The notes beneath the pieces were generated by a model, which did no database searches, had not been told where the DNA came from, and was given only the letters and a program-made list of their open reading frames with translations. Made by a program: the position numbers and the translations under genes. This document shows positions 46,272-55,532 of a stretch of 64,000 bases of DNA, piece by piece (the stretch's first letter is position 1; each line of letters opens with the position of its first letter). The stretch is taken from assembly GCA_946182825.1 (NCBI GenBank), contig CAMGZH010000004.1:40252-104251 (forward strand), given 5' to 3'. Source of the stretch: an uncultured Lachnospiraceae bacterium. GTDB taxonomy: Bacteria > Bacillota > Clostridia > Lachnospirales > Lachnospiraceae.

Positions 46272-46304
46272 AAAAGGAGAAAGCCCGATGGGCTTTCTCC
46301 TTTT
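46272..46304. terminator. Bidirectional terminator between metA and argG
   Basis: AAAAGGAGAAAGCCC-GAT-GGGCTTTCTCCTTTT, a perfect 15-pair stem with T-runs in both directions. Confidence 0.9.
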
Positions 46305-46329
46305 GTGTTAAGGATGATAAAAGAACAGA

Positions 46330-47568
46330 TTAGTTGTTCTTTGTGTTTTCGTTTGCTAAAACTTCCTGCATCTTCATGGCACGAACCTTTAACGGAAGAC
46401 CGAATAAGGTGATAAAGCCTTCTGCATCATGATGATCGTAAAGATCGCCAGTGGTGAAGCTTGCAAGGGACTCATTGTAAAGTGAGTATGGAGAAGAGCT
46501 TCCGGCCTTGATGATGTTGCCCTTGAAGAGCTTGAACTTGACCTCGCCTGTTACTGGCTTCTGGATCTCCTTGGTGAATGCAAGCAGAGCCTGAGTCAAT
46601 GGAGTAAACCACTTACCTTCGTATACGAGCTGTGCAAGACGGTTGGCGATATCCTTCTTGAAATCCATGGTATCCCGGTCGAGGCAGAGCTCCTCAAGCT
46701 GCATGTGAGCCTCCATTAAGATGGTTCCGCCCGGGGTCTCGTATACACCACGGCTCTTCATACCTACGACACGGTTCTCTACGATATCAACGATACCGAT
46801 ACCGTGCTTGCCGCCGAGACGGTTTAACTCGCGGATAATGTCAGCCGGCTTCATGGACTTGCCGTTTACGGTCTTTGGAACGCCTTCCTCGAAGGTCATG
46901 GTAACATACTCACCCTCATCCGGAGCCTTCTCAGGGGTTGTGCCAAGGACGAGAAGATGCTCGTAGTTTGGCTCGTTGGAAGGATCCTCAAGCTCCAAGC
47001 CCTCGTGGCTGATGTGCCAGAGGTTACGGTCACGGGAATAACTCTGGTCAACAGAGAATGGAAGATTGATGCCGTGAGCCTTGGCATAATCGATCTCATC
47101 CTGACGGGACTGAAGGTTCCACTTGTCGTCACGCCATGGAGCAATGATCTTGATATCCGGAGCAAGAGCCTTGATACCAAGCTCAAAACGAATCTGGTCA
47201 TTACCCTTACCGGTAGCGCCGTGGCAGATGGCAACGGCGTTTTCCTTACGTGCGATCTCAACCAGCTTCTTGGCAATGCCTGGACGAGCCATGGAAGTAC
47301 CAAGGAGGTATTTGTTCTCATAAACAGCATCAGCCTGTACACACGGAACGATATAATCCTCGGCAAACTCATCTGTAATATCTTCAATGTAAAGCTTGGC
47401 TGCACCGGAGAGCTTGGCACGCTCTTCAAGTCCATCCAGTTCTTCTTCCTGTCCGCAGTCTACGCAGCAGCATACAACGTCATAGTTATAGTTTTCCTTT
47501 AACCAGGGGATGATTGCAGTAGTATCAAGTCCACCGGAGTAAGCGAGTACAACTTTTTCTTTAGCCAT
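46330..47568 (-). CDS. argG: Argininosuccinate synthase
   Basis: ATP-dependent joining of citrulline and aspartate, 412 residues, cytosolic. The PP-loop is VVLAYSGGLDTTAIIPWL. Further family blocks are ICHGATGKGNDQIRFE, SRDRNLWHISHEGLELEDP and RGVYETPGGTILMEAH. The start at 47568 has AGGAAAG upstream. It is transcribed away from the GNAT-argJ-argB-argD group, with a well-formed promoter and a candidate arginine-repressor box in between. argH and argF are not in the window. Confidence 0.96.
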   Translation of the reverse strand: MAKEKVVLAYSGGLDTTAIIPWLKENYNYDVVCCCVDCGQEEELDGLEERAKLSGAAKLYIEDITDEFAEDYIVPCVQADAVYENKYLLGTSMARPGIAKKLVEIARKENAVAICHGATGKGNDQIRFELGIKALAPDIKIIAPWRDDKWNLQSRQDEIDYAKAHGINLPFSVDQSYSRDRNLWHISHEGLELEDPSNEPNYEHLLVLGTTPEKAPDEGEYVTMTFEEGVPKTVNGKSMKPADIIRELNRLGGKHGIGIVDIVENRVVGMKSRGVYETPGGTILMEAHMQLEELCLDRDTMDFKKDIANRLAQLVYEGKWFTPLTQALLAFTKEIQKPVTGEVKFKLFKGNIIKAGSSSPYSLYNESLASFTTGDLYDHHDAEGFITLFGLPLKVRAMKMQEVLANENTKNN

Positions 47569-47631
47569 GTTCTTTCCTTTCTTCTTCCATAACTGTCGTC
47601 ATGTTTGTATCTGAGTAATTTCACAATTCAT

Positions 47632-47660
47632 AATATACACTAACGCCATTCCTGTTTCAA
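47632..47660 (-). promoter_or_regulatory. Promoter of argG
   Basis: Minus strand: TTGAAA (47655-47660), 17 bases, TATATT (47632-47637). Confidence 0.65.
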
Positions 47661-47661
47661 G

Positions 47662-47675
47662 TGTAATTTTATACA
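47662..47675. promoter_or_regulatory. Candidate ARG box (ArgR/AhrC operator)
   Basis: TGTATAAAATTACA (minus strand) matches the core ARG box TGAATWWWWATTCA at 11 of 14 positions and its outer TGTA/TACA arms are symmetric. It abuts the argG -35 box. A second clear box was not found. Confidence 0.4.
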
Positions 47676-47714
47676 TTATTATTTCTGATATGCGATAAAA
47701 AATACAATTAAGTC

Positions 47715-47743
47715 TTGAAAAAGCCAAGAGACTTATGTATTAT
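47715..47743 (+). promoter_or_regulatory. Upstream promoter of the GNAT-argJBD operon
   Basis: TTGAAA at 47715-47720, 17 bases, TATTAT at 47738-47743. Confidence 0.55.
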
Positions 47744-47769
47744 TATGCAAAAGAAAAACAAACAATTGT

Positions 47770-47798
47770 CTGACACCTTTCGGGAAAAAGAGTATACT
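47770..47798 (+). promoter_or_regulatory. Downstream promoter of the GNAT-argJBD operon
   Basis: CTGACA at 47770-47775, 17 bases, TATACT at 47793-47798; 39 bases before the GNAT start codon. Confidence 0.65.
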
Positions 47799-47837
47799 AT
47801 ATATTGTTACTTCCCGTTTGTACACAGGTGAGTAGAA

Positions 47838-48308
47838 ATGGAAAAGAAAAAGATGAAACACATTATAATCAGACCTCTTGTGATAGAGGACTACGATAAG
47901 GTCCATGATCTGTGGATGACCATTCACGGATTTGGTATTCGATCCATTGATGATTCGAAAGAGGGCGTCCTTCGTTTTCTGGAGCGTAACCCCGGGATCT
48001 CGGTTGTGGCAGAAGAAGCAGGAGAGATCGTCGGAAGTATTTTATGCGGTCACGATGGCAGAACCGGAAGTTTTTACCATGTATGTGTCCGGGAGGACAA
48101 ACGAAGACAGGGGATCGGCAAGGCAATGGCAACCGCCTGTATGGTTGCCCTTCAAAAGGAAAAGGTGAATAAAATTTCACTGGTAGCCTTTGCTGATAAC
48201 CGGATCGGCAATCAGTTCTGGCAGGAAGAGGGATGGACCGAGCGGGTGGATTACAACTGCTATGATTTCTATCTGAATGCGGAAAACATTACGAAGTTTA
48301 ATCAGTAA
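47838..48308 (+). CDS. GNAT-family N-acetyltransferase in the arginine operon
   Basis: A 156-residue acetyl-CoA-dependent transferase. The acetyl-CoA pyrophosphate loop is EDKRRQGIGKAMATACM, preceded by the strand SILCGHDGRTGSFYHVCV and followed by the usual C-terminal NRIGNQFWQEEGW. The acceptor is not evident. As the first gene before argJ it could make N-acetylglutamate, as short ArgA-like GNATs do in some bacteria, but argJ is a bifunctional type in many clostridia, so a spare synthase would be redundant. It could equally be an unrelated amino-acid or protein acetylase. AGGTGAG precedes the ATG; argJ follows after 27 bases. Confidence 0.75.
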   Translation: MEKKKMKHIIIRPLVIEDYDKVHDLWMTIHGFGIRSIDDSKEGVLRFLERNPGISVVAEEAGEIVGSILCGHDGRTGSFYHVCVREDKRRQGIGKAMATACMVALQKEKVNKISLVAFADNRIGNQFWQEEGWTERVDYNCYDFYLNAENITKFNQ

Positions 48309-48335
48309 GCAAGATCACTAGAAAGGTCAATTTTT

Positions 48336-49562
48336 ATGGAAAAGATCAAAGGCGGCGCAACAGCGGCAAAGGGATTTATGGCAGCACATACAGCGGCCGG
48401 GATCAAGTATAAGGACAGGGATGATATGGCATTGCTTTACAGTAAGTTCCCCTGTAAGGCAGCAGGTACCTTTACACGAAATGTTGTAAAGGCGGCTCCG
48501 GTGCTTTTCGATAAAAAGCTTGTGGAAGCCTCACAGCATATTCAGGCGGTTGTGATCAATGCGGGAATCGCCAACGCCTGCACAGGTGAAGAGGGATATG
48601 GCTACTGTAATGAGACTGCAAAAGCCTGTGAGGCGGCTCTTTCCCTTGATCCGGGCAGCACTCTGGTGGCTTCCACCGGTGTTATCGGAATGCAGCTTCC
48701 TATGGAGAAGATCGCAGCCGGTATCAAGGTCCTTGCCAACGGCCTTGCAGAGGGAATCGAAGCAGGTAATGCGGCGGCAAAGGCCATTATGACAACGGAC
48801 ACAAAGGAGAAGGAGGCTGCGGTTGCCATCACCCTTTCCGATGGAACCAGGGTGACCATCGGAGGAATGGCAAAGGGCAGCGGAATGATCCATCCGGATA
48901 TGTGTACCATGCTCTGTTTTATGACAACGGATGCAGTGATCGGAAAGGAACTTCTTCAGAATGCCTTATCCTCTGTGGTAGAGGACAGTTTTAACATGAT
49001 TTCTGTGGATGGTGACACCTCCACCAATGATACCTGCCTGCTTCTTAGCAACGGGGCAGCAGGAAATGCAGAGATCCTGGAGGATACAGAGGACTATAAG
49101 AAGTTTTATGAGGCGTTATCCCATGTAGCATCCACCATTGCCAAGAAAATGGCAGGAGACGGAGAGGGAGCCACGGCTTTGTTTGAAGTGGTGGCAAAGC
49201 ACTGTCGCACCAAACAGGAGGCGAAGACGTTTGCCAAGTCTGTGATCACATCTAATCTGACCAAGGCAGCAATCTTCGGTCATGATGCCAACTGGGGCCG
49301 TATTCTTTGTGCATTGGGGTATTCAGGCTGCGATTTTGATCCGTTAAAGGTGGATCTGACCGTTGAGAGCAAGGCGGGAACCATTCGTCTGGTGGAAAAC
49401 GGTGTGGCCTTAAACTACAGCGAAGAAGAGGCTACCAAGGTACTTTCCGAGGAGAAGGTCACCTGCATCTGTGATATGAAGCAGGGTAGCGAAGAGGCCT
49501 ACGCCTGGGGCTGTGACCTGACCTATGACTATGTAAAGATCAACGCGGATTACCGTTCCTGA
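48336..49562 (+). CDS. argJ: Glutamate N-acetyltransferase / amino-acid acetyltransferase ArgJ
   Basis: Transfers the acetyl group from N-acetylornithine to glutamate (cyclic arginine route), and in bifunctional members also from acetyl-CoA, 408 residues. The protein is a self-cleaving Ntn-type enzyme; the cleavage site KAIMTTDT is present, with the Thr that becomes the nucleophile of the beta chain. The stretches [14 protein letters not shown] and [16 protein letters not shown] are characteristic, as is the C-terminal [22 protein letters not shown] precedes the ATG. The argB gene follows after about 50 bases. Confidence 0.95.
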   Translation: MEKIKGGATAAKGFMAAHTAAGIKYKDRDDMALLYSKFPCKAAGTFTRNVVKAAPVLFDKKLVEASQHIQAVVINAGIANACTGEEGYGYCNETAKACEAALSLDPGSTLVASTGVIGMQLPMEKIAAGIKVLANGLAEGIEAGNAAAKAIMTTDTKEKEAAVAITLSDGTRVTIGGMAKGSGMIHPDMCTMLCFMTTDAVIGKELLQNALSSVVEDSFNMISVDGDTSTNDTCLLLSNGAAGNAEILEDTEDYKKFYEALSHVASTIAKKMAGDGEGATALFEVVAKHCRTKQEAKTFAKSVITSNLTKAAIFGHDANWGRILCALGYSGCDFDPLKVDLTVESKAGTIRLVENGVALNYSEEEATKVLSEEKVTCICDMKQGSEEAYAWGCDLTYDYVKINADYRS

Positions 49563-49611
49563 TCCTACAGGCAAAAGAGAAAAAGAGAAAAGAATAAGGG
49601 AGATATTGGCA

Positions 49612-50511
49612 ATGAAAGTAGATTCTATGCAGGATGCAAAGGCAAAGGCAGAGGTTTTGATCGAGGCGCTTCCGTATATTCAGCGTTTCAATCGTAAGAT
49701 CATCGTTGTGAAATACGGCGGATCTGCTATGGTGGATGAAGAGCTGAAGCAGCAGGTGATCCAGGATGTGACCCTGTTAAAGTTGGTTGGTTTTAAGCCC
49801 ATCATCGTTCACGGTGGTGGAAAGGAAATCAGTAAATGGGTTTCCAAAGCAGGCATGGAGCCAAAGTTCATCAACGGACTTCGTGTGACCGATGAGCCTA
49901 CGATGGAGATCGCAGAGATGGTACTGAACCGTGTGAACAAATCCCTGGTATCCATGGTGGAAAAGCTTGGTGTATCTGCCATCGGAATCAGTGGAAAAGA
50001 CGGCGGTCTCTTAAAGGTTGAGAAAAAATATTCCATGGGAGAGGATATCGGATTTGTGGGTGAGATCAAGGAAGTGAATCCAAAGATCCTCTATGATATG
50101 CTGGAGCGGGATTTTTTACCCATCGTTTGTCCCATTGGAATGGATGATGATTACAATACCTACAACATCAATGCAGATGATGCTGCCTGCGCTATCGCAA
50201 AGGCACTGGAGGCAGAAAAGCTGGCATTTTTAACGGATATCGAGGGTGTGTACAAGGATCCGGACGATTCTTCCACTCTGATCTCCGAACTTACCGTCTC
50301 CGAGGCAAAGGATCTGATCACAGAAGGTTATATCGGCGGTGGTATGCTTCCGAAGCTTAATAACTGTATCGATGCCATCGAAGAAGGGGTTTCGAGAGTG
50401 CATATCTTAGACGGACGAATTGCCCACTGTCTGCTTCTTGAGATCTTTACCAACAAGGGTATTGGAACAGCTATTTTAGAGGATGAACAGGAGAAGTATT
50501 ACAATGAATAA
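49612..50511 (+). CDS. argB: Acetylglutamate kinase
   Basis: Phosphorylates N-acetylglutamate, 299 residues, amino-acid kinase fold. [14 protein letters not shown] is the ATP-site start, and [12 protein letters not shown] the substrate glycine loop; NAD-like [15 protein letters not shown] and EGGMLPKL-type [11 protein letters not shown] follow. The N-terminal helix ([18 protein letters not shown]) resembles the arginine-sensing helix of hexameric, arginine-inhibited enzymes; feedback control is plausible but inferred. The start is the ATG at 49612, nine bases after AAGGGAG, rather than the track TTG at 49606. Its end overlaps argD by eight bases. Confidence 0.95.
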   Translation: MKVDSMQDAKAKAEVLIEALPYIQRFNRKIIVVKYGGSAMVDEELKQQVIQDVTLLKLVGFKPIIVHGGGKEISKWVSKAGMEPKFINGLRVTDEPTMEIAEMVLNRVNKSLVSMVEKLGVSAIGISGKDGGLLKVEKKYSMGEDIGFVGEIKEVNPKILYDMLERDFLPIVCPIGMDDDYNTYNINADDAACAIAKALEAEKLAFLTDIEGVYKDPDDSSTLISELTVSEAKDLITEGYIGGGMLPKLNNCIDAIEEGVSRVHILDGRIAHCLLLEIFTNKGIGTAILEDEQEKYYNE

Positions 50512-51700
50512 TGCCGAATATATCAAGCGTACCGACGAAAGCCTTTTGCATGTATATAACCGTTTCTCGGTTATTTTTGATCATGGTGAGGGTGTATATT
50601 TATACGACACCGATGAGAAAAAATATCTGGACTTTGCCAGTGGAATCGGTGTGATGGCCCTTGGCTATCATGACAAGGAGTATACCGATGCCCTTAAGGA
50701 TCAGGTGGATCTGCTGCTGCATACATCCAACCTCTACTATCACAAGCCGTTACATGATGCGGGGGCGGCTGTTGCCGCTGCCAGTGGAATGGATAAGGTG
50801 TTCTTTACCAATTCCGGAGCAGAGGCCATTGAGGGTGCACTTAAGACAGCCAAAAAATATGCTTACCTAAAGCACGGAAGAAAAAATTACGAGATCATTG
50901 CCATGAATCACAGCTTCCATGGACGGACCGTGGGTTCTTTGTCGGTGACAGGAAACGAACATTACCGGGAAGCCTTTTATCCTTTGATGGATGGTGCGAG
51001 ATTTGCAGACTTTAATGATTATGAAAGTGTTGAGTGTCAGGTGAATGAAAATACCTGTGCCATCCTGATGGAGACGATCCAGGGAGAGGGGGGGATCTAT
51101 CCTGCGGATGAAACCTTCTTAAAGAAAATCCGTAAGCTCTGTGATGACAGGGGCATCCTTTTGATCCTGGATGAGATCCAATGCGGTGTCGGTCGTAGCG
51201 GCAGCATGTTTGCCTTCCAGAAGTATGGCATCCGTCCGGACATCCTTACCATGGCGAAGGCCCTGGGAGGCGGTGTTCCGGTGGGGGCTTTTGCGGTGAC
51301 CGAAGAGGTGGCAGACCATTCCCTTGTTCCGGGGGATCACGGTACGACGTACGGCGGAAATCCTCTTGTTACCAGAGCTGTGAAGACATCCCTTGATCTG
51401 ATCGCAAAGCGAAAGCTTACCGACCATGTAACCGAGTTGACGCCGTATTTTGAAAGGATCCTGGAGGATCTTACCCAGCGGTATGACTTCATTACGGGAC
51501 ACCGTGGTATGGGCTTTATGCAGGGACTTATTCTGACCATTCCGGTGGGAGACGTGGTAAAAAAGGGACTGGAAGAGGGGATCATTCTTTTGTCAGCCGG
51601 AAATGATGTCCTTCGTATGCTTCCTCCTCTTGTTATGGAAAAGGACGGATTTGACGAAATGCATGAAAAACTTATTCGTATCTTCGATACCTTTGCATGA
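50504..51700 (+). CDS. argD: Acetylornithine aminotransferase
   Basis: Pyridoxal-phosphate enzyme that makes N-acetylornithine from the semialdehyde, class III aminotransferase, 398 residues. The PLP-phosphate and ring contacts are in [30 protein letters not shown] gives the Asp that binds the pyridine nitrogen, and [17 protein letters not shown] the Schiff-base Lys. The start was placed at the ATG at 50504, inside the last codons of argB, with AGGAG ten bases upstream; the track start would lie further inside argB. argC and argF are absent from the cluster, so the pathway is split over the genome. Confidence 0.95.
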   Translation: MNNAEYIKRTDESLLHVYNRFSVIFDHGEGVYLYDTDEKKYLDFASGIGVMALGYHDKEYTDALKDQVDLLLHTSNLYYHKPLHDAGAAVAAASGMDKVFFTNSGAEAIEGALKTAKKYAYLKHGRKNYEIIAMNHSFHGRTVGSLSVTGNEHYREAFYPLMDGARFADFNDYESVECQVNENTCAILMETIQGEGGIYPADETFLKKIRKLCDDRGILLILDEIQCGVGRSGSMFAFQKYGIRPDILTMAKALGGGVPVGAFAVTEEVADHSLVPGDHGTTYGGNPLVTRAVKTSLDLIAKRKLTDHVTELTPYFERILEDLTQRYDFITGHRGMGFMQGLILTIPVGDVVKKGLEEGIILLSAGNDVLRMLPPLVMEKDGFDEMHEKLIRIFDTFA

Positions 51701-51708
51701 GTTTTATC

Positions 51709-51737
51709 TTGTAAATCAAACAGAATTTTAATAAAAT
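51709..51737 (+). promoter_or_regulatory. Promoter of the comEA-like gene
   Basis: TTGTAA at 51709-51714, 17 bases, TAAAAT at 51732-51737. Confidence 0.55.
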
Positions 51738-51780
51738 AAAGTCGTGCAGTTTCATCGGCCTTCCTTTTGGGAGGAACGAT

Positions 51781-52416
51781 ATGAAAAAGACAGTTTGTAT
51801 GATTTTATTTACAGGACTGCTTTGCTTCCTTGTTGTGTTGCCGGGCTGTTCTCGTCAGTCTTATTTTCAGACGAAGAGCAGTCGGGAGGAGAACGGGAAG
51901 ACAAAGCTTTCTTTAGGTTCAAAGTCGAAAAAGACAGCCCCTGCAGGGGAAGCGTCGGATAAGATCTATGTGCAGGTGGCCGGAGCTGTGGCTTCTCCCG
52001 GGGTATATGAGCTTGACCGGGACAGTCGTGTGTTTCAGGCGATCCGTGCTGCCGGCGGCCTGACGAAGAAGGCCTACGACAGGGATCTGAACCAGGCCGG
52101 TGTGCTTTCGGATGGACAGAAGATCTATGTTTTATCCAGGAAGGAAGCGAAAGAGACCGGGAAGGTCGAAGAGACGGAATCGGGCGGGGGACAGTCCTCC
52201 GGGAAGGCTACGGAGGGATCCGCAGAACTTGTGAATATTAATCAGGCAGATAAGAATGCGTTGGTGACACTTCCCGGTATTGGAGATACCAGAGCGGAAG
52301 CGATCCTTGCTTATCGCAAAGAGCATGGTCCCTTTCAGGATCCCAAGGATATCACCCTTGTGAGCGGGATCGGCTCTTACACATATGAAAAATTGAAAGA
52401 TAAAATAATAATATAG
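51781..52416 (+). CDS. comEA: ComEA-like DNA-binding lipoprotein (SLBB plus HhH)
   Basis: Competence protein that binds incoming double-stranded DNA outside the membrane, 211 residues. The N-terminus is a signal peptide ending in VVLPGC, a lipobox, so it should be a lipoprotein; ComEA of Bacillus is held by an uncleaved helix instead. Residues 60-125 are an SLBB domain (IYVQVAGAVASPGVYELDRD). A Ser/Gly/Glu-rich linker leads to tandem helix-hairpin-helix motifs (LVNINQADKNALVTLPGIGDTRAEAIL, DITLVSGIGSYTYEKL). The ribosome site GGGAGG can fold with CCTTCC into a small hairpin. comEC lies 3 kb downstream, separated by the two-component genes. Confidence 0.85.
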   Translation: MKKTVCMILFTGLLCFLVVLPGCSRQSYFQTKSSREENGKTKLSLGSKSKKTAPAGEASDKIYVQVAGAVASPGVYELDRDSRVFQAIRAAGGLTKKAYDRDLNQAGVLSDGQKIYVLSRKEAKETGKVEETESGGGQSSGKATEGSAELVNINQADKNALVTLPGIGDTRAEAILAYRKEHGPFQDPKDITLVSGIGSYTYEKLKDKIII

Positions 52417-52436
52417 ATCGTTTGGTTGAGGATAAC

Positions 52437-53123
52437 ATGGCTAAAGTATTGGTTGTAGATGATGAGAAGTTGATCGTTAAGGGAATTCGTTTTTCTCTTG
52501 AGCAGGATGGCATGCAGGTGGACTGCGCCTATGACGGAGAGGAAGCTCTGTCGAAGGCGACAGAAGGAGAGTATGACATGATTCTTTTGGATGTTATGCT
52601 TCCGAAGCTGGATGGTTTTCAGGTGTGTCAGAGAATTCGGGAGTTTTCTACGGTTCCGATCATGATGCTTACCGCAAAGGGTGATGATATGGATAAGATC
52701 CTGGGCCTTGAGTATGGCGCGGATGACTATATTACCAAGCCTTTTAATATTCTTGAGGTGAAGGCAAGAATCAAGGCGGTTATGCGCAGAAGTCACAGAA
52801 ACGATACTTCCAGGGAGAACAGCAGTCAGATCACCAGCGGCGATATCCGTATCGATAATGACAGCCGTCGTCTCTTTATCAAAGATAAGGAATTTAATCT
52901 TACCACCAAGGAATTTGAAATGCTTTGCCTTCTTGTGACCAATCCGGGAAAGGTATACAGCAGAGATGTTCTGTTGAAGGAGATCTGGGGTGCAGATTTC
53001 CCCGGAGACGCCAGAACGGTAGACGTTCATATCCGTCGTCTGCGTGAGAAGATCGAGCCTAACCCCAGTGAGCCGCGTTACGTACATACGAAGTGGGGTC
53101 TCGGTTATTACTATCAGAAATAA
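52437..53123 (+). CDS. OmpR/PhoB-family response regulator
   Basis: Cytosolic two-component transcription regulator, 228 residues. The receiver domain has VLVVDDEKLI (acidic pair), ILLDVMLPKLDGF with the phospho-accepting Asp, MMLTAKGDD and ADDYITKPFN with the conserved Lys. The C-terminal winged helix has NLTTKEFEMLCLLVTNPGKVYSRDVLL and RTVDVHIRRLREKIE, the DNA-recognition part of the OmpR/PhoB class (WalR/ResD-like). The start is the ATG at 52437 after TTGAGGA. The cognate kinase follows after 17 bases. Target genes are unknown; the adjacent GerMN lipoprotein is one candidate. Confidence 0.93.
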   Translation: MAKVLVVDDEKLIVKGIRFSLEQDGMQVDCAYDGEEALSKATEGEYDMILLDVMLPKLDGFQVCQRIREFSTVPIMMLTAKGDDMDKILGLEYGADDYITKPFNILEVKARIKAVMRRSHRNDTSRENSSQITSGDIRIDNDSRRLFIKDKEFNLTTKEFEMLCLLVTNPGKVYSRDVLLKEIWGADFPGDARTVDVHIRRLREKIEPNPSEPRYVHTKWGLGYYYQK

Positions 53124-53140
53124 AGGTTGTTCGTGCTATT

Positions 53141-54574
53141 ATGAAGCGTTTTTCCATACCAACTATTTTCAATAGTCTGCGTGTCAGAATTTTTATTCTT
53201 GTACTTTTGGTAGGATTGATCCCCGGAACTCTGATTGGAGGTCTTTTCTTCCAGATGTACCAGAAGAAGGCTCTGAGCAATGATGCTGTATCTATGACAT
53301 CTCAGGCACAGTTGCTTTCCAATCAGATCGTTACAACAGGATATTTGTCCAATCCGACCATGGATGCCATCAATAATCAGCTGATGGCTCTGGGGAATAT
53401 TTATTCCGGTCGGATTATGATCCTGAACAGTTCCCTTCAGGTGGTGAATGATACGTATGATATCTACACCGGAAGGACCATGGTCTGGCAGAATGCGATC
53501 CTTGCCCTCAGAGGAAAGAGAAGTTCCACCTATGACAATGACAGCCACTGTCAGGTCATTGCGGTTCCGATTATGGGAACCGGCGTGGGCAGTACGGTGG
53601 AGGGGGTTATCGTTATCACAAAGTCCACCGATTATCTTGAACAGAATGTAAGCTTTTATACCAGGCTCCTTGTGTTCAGCGTGCTTGTCGCCGCCATTAT
53701 CGCTACCATTGTAGCACTTTTTTCCTCTATTTATCTGACGGATCCTTTAAGGAAGCTGTCAGCTGCCATCCTGAACCGGCAGAATAGTGGAGAGCAGGTC
53801 ATGGTTTCGGATGTTGCTGAGACCACGGAGATCTCGAAGCACTTCAATGAGGTCATGACCCGGATGGATGAGATCGATGCTTCCCGTCAGGAATTTGTAT
53901 CCAACGTGTCCCATGAGCTTAAGACACCGCTGACCTCCATGAAGGTTCTTGCGGATTCTCTGACTTCTATGGGGGATGAGGTTCCGGTGGAACTCTACCG
54001 GGACTTTATGGATGACATTACCCACGAGATCGATCGTGAGACCAAGATCATCAACGATCTGTTATCTCTTGTGCGACTGGATAAGTCTGGTGTTACCTTG
54101 AACATCGAAGCGAAGAACATCAATGAGATGCTGGAACAGCTGATGAAGCGTCTTCGCCCGATTGCTGAGAAGAATCAGGTGGAGCTTGTTATGGAATCCT
54201 TCCGTCCGGTGACCGCAGAGGTGGACGAAGTGAAGTTTTCGCTGGCGATCATGAATCTGATCGAGAACGGTATCAAGTACAACCAGCAGGGAGGCTATGT
54301 CCATGTATCCCTGAATGCAGATCACCAGTATTTTTTCATTCGTGTAGAGGATTCCGGAATGGGAATTCCGGAGGATTCTTTGAATCGTATTTTCGAGAGA
54401 TTTTACCGTGTGGACAAGTCACATTCCAGAGAGATCGGCGGTACAGGGCTTGGCCTCGCCATTACCAAGAATGCCATCGATATGCACCATGGACAGATTC
54501 AGGTTCATTCTATGGTGGGTGAGGGTACGACCTTCGATGTACGTGTACCTCTCAGCTATATTAAGGAGTCATAA
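53141..54574 (+). CDS. Sensor histidine kinase (HAMP, HisKA, HATPase)
   Basis: Membrane sensor of about 477 residues. Helix 1 (VRIFILVLLVGLIPGTLIGGLFF), an extracytoplasmic sensor loop of about 140 residues, helix 2 (LLVFSVLVAAIIATIVALFSS), a HAMP linker, then FVSNVSHELKTPLTSMKVL with the phospho-His, and the ATPase boxes NLIENGIKYN, EDSGMGIPE and GGTGLGLAITKNAIDMH. The sensed signal is unknown; the extracellular loop resembles sCache/WalK-type sensors only loosely. The start at 53141 has AAAGG 14 bases upstream, a poor spacing, so the true start is uncertain. The pair is co-transcribed with the response regulator and the GerMN gene. Confidence 0.9.
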   Translation: MKRFSIPTIFNSLRVRIFILVLLVGLIPGTLIGGLFFQMYQKKALSNDAVSMTSQAQLLSNQIVTTGYLSNPTMDAINNQLMALGNIYSGRIMILNSSLQVVNDTYDIYTGRTMVWQNAILALRGKRSSTYDNDSHCQVIAVPIMGTGVGSTVEGVIVITKSTDYLEQNVSFYTRLLVFSVLVAAIIATIVALFSSIYLTDPLRKLSAAILNRQNSGEQVMVSDVAETTEISKHFNEVMTRMDEIDASRQEFVSNVSHELKTPLTSMKVLADSLTSMGDEVPVELYRDFMDDITHEIDRETKIINDLLSLVRLDKSGVTLNIEAKNINEMLEQLMKRLRPIAEKNQVELVMESFRPVTAEVDEVKFSLAIMNLIENGIKYNQQGGYVHVSLNADHQYFFIRVEDSGMGIPEDSLNRIFERFYRVDKSHSREIGGTGLGLAITKNAIDMHHGQIQVHSMVGEGTTFDVRVPLSYIKES

Positions 54575-55519
54575 TTGAAGAATTCGCGTGGGAACAACTT
54601 CATAAGAATCATCCTTTGTTGCAGTATGCTGCTTTGTCTTCTGACCGGCTGTGGTTCTGGGAAAGCATCTGGGAAGACGACCAAGGGGAATATCACAATC
54701 TATTACCTGAACCAGACCAAGACCTCTCTTTATCCGGTGAATGTCAAAATGAAAGAGACCGCAACACCGGAGCAGCTGAATTTTCTGATCTCAAAGCTGT
54801 CCACCGCTGTGGAGGATGCGGATTATACCAATCCGATCCCGGGTAGTGTCAGTGTTCGTCATACCACCTTAAAAGGGAAAAAGCTCATTATTTCCTTCAG
54901 CAGGGACTATCAGACCTTGAATCCGGTACAGGAGGCTCTGCTCAGGGCGGCTGTGGTTAAGACCATTACCCAGCTCTCGGACGTTTCGACCATTTCCTTT
55001 AAGATCGTGGATGAGACTTTGCTGGATGCCCAGGGAAGTCCGGTGGGGGCTATGACAGCCGATTCCTTTGTGGACGATTTCGGAAGTGAGCAGGATTCTA
55101 CACGGGAAGCGGAACTTACCCTGTTTTATCCTGTGGCAGACGGCAGCGGTATCTATCGTGAGGTTCATGATGTTCACTACAATGAGAATGTTCCTCTGGC
55201 GCAGGTGGTACTTCGCCAGCTCAGTAAGAGTCCGGAGCGTTCCGATGCCCGTTCGGCGATCCCCTCCAATGTGAAGGTACTCTCGGTCAACACCAGTGAA
55301 GGGGTCTGCTATGTGGATCTGGATCAGTCCCTGTTTAGCAATGAGACGGTGGGGTATCAGAAGATGACCATTTATTCCATCGTTAATTCTCTTTGTCAGC
55401 TGGATCAGATCAACCGTGTTCAGATCCTGATCGGATCGGGCGACAGTGCCTCTATCCTTGAATCAGACGATCTCAGCAATACCTATGCTGCAGATGAATC
55501 CTATGTAATCAATCAATAA
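54575..55519 (+). CDS. GerMN-domain lipoprotein
   Basis: Exported lipoprotein of 314 residues. The signal peptide IRIILCCSMLLCLLTGC carries the lipobox LLTGC. Two GerMN domains follow, the first around ITIYYLNQTKTSLYPVNV and the second around AELTLFYPVADGSGIYREV, as in spore germination protein GerM and actinobacterial LpqB. GerMN proteins act in the cell envelope, often next to two-component systems. The start is a TTG directly after the kinase stop codon, six bases from AAGGAG, so translation is tightly coupled. It fits a three-gene envelope-sensing unit: regulator, kinase and lipoprotein. Confidence 0.85.
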   Translation: MKNSRGNNFIRIILCCSMLLCLLTGCGSGKASGKTTKGNITIYYLNQTKTSLYPVNVKMKETATPEQLNFLISKLSTAVEDADYTNPIPGSVSVRHTTLKGKKLIISFSRDYQTLNPVQEALLRAAVVKTITQLSDVSTISFKIVDETLLDAQGSPVGAMTADSFVDDFGSEQDSTREAELTLFYPVADGSGIYREVHDVHYNENVPLAQVVLRQLSKSPERSDARSAIPSNVKVLSVNTSEGVCYVDLDQSLFSNETVGYQKMTIYSIVNSLCQLDQINRVQILIGSGDSASILESDDLSNTYAADESYVINQ

Positions 55520-55532
55520 TGAGGTAATTTCT

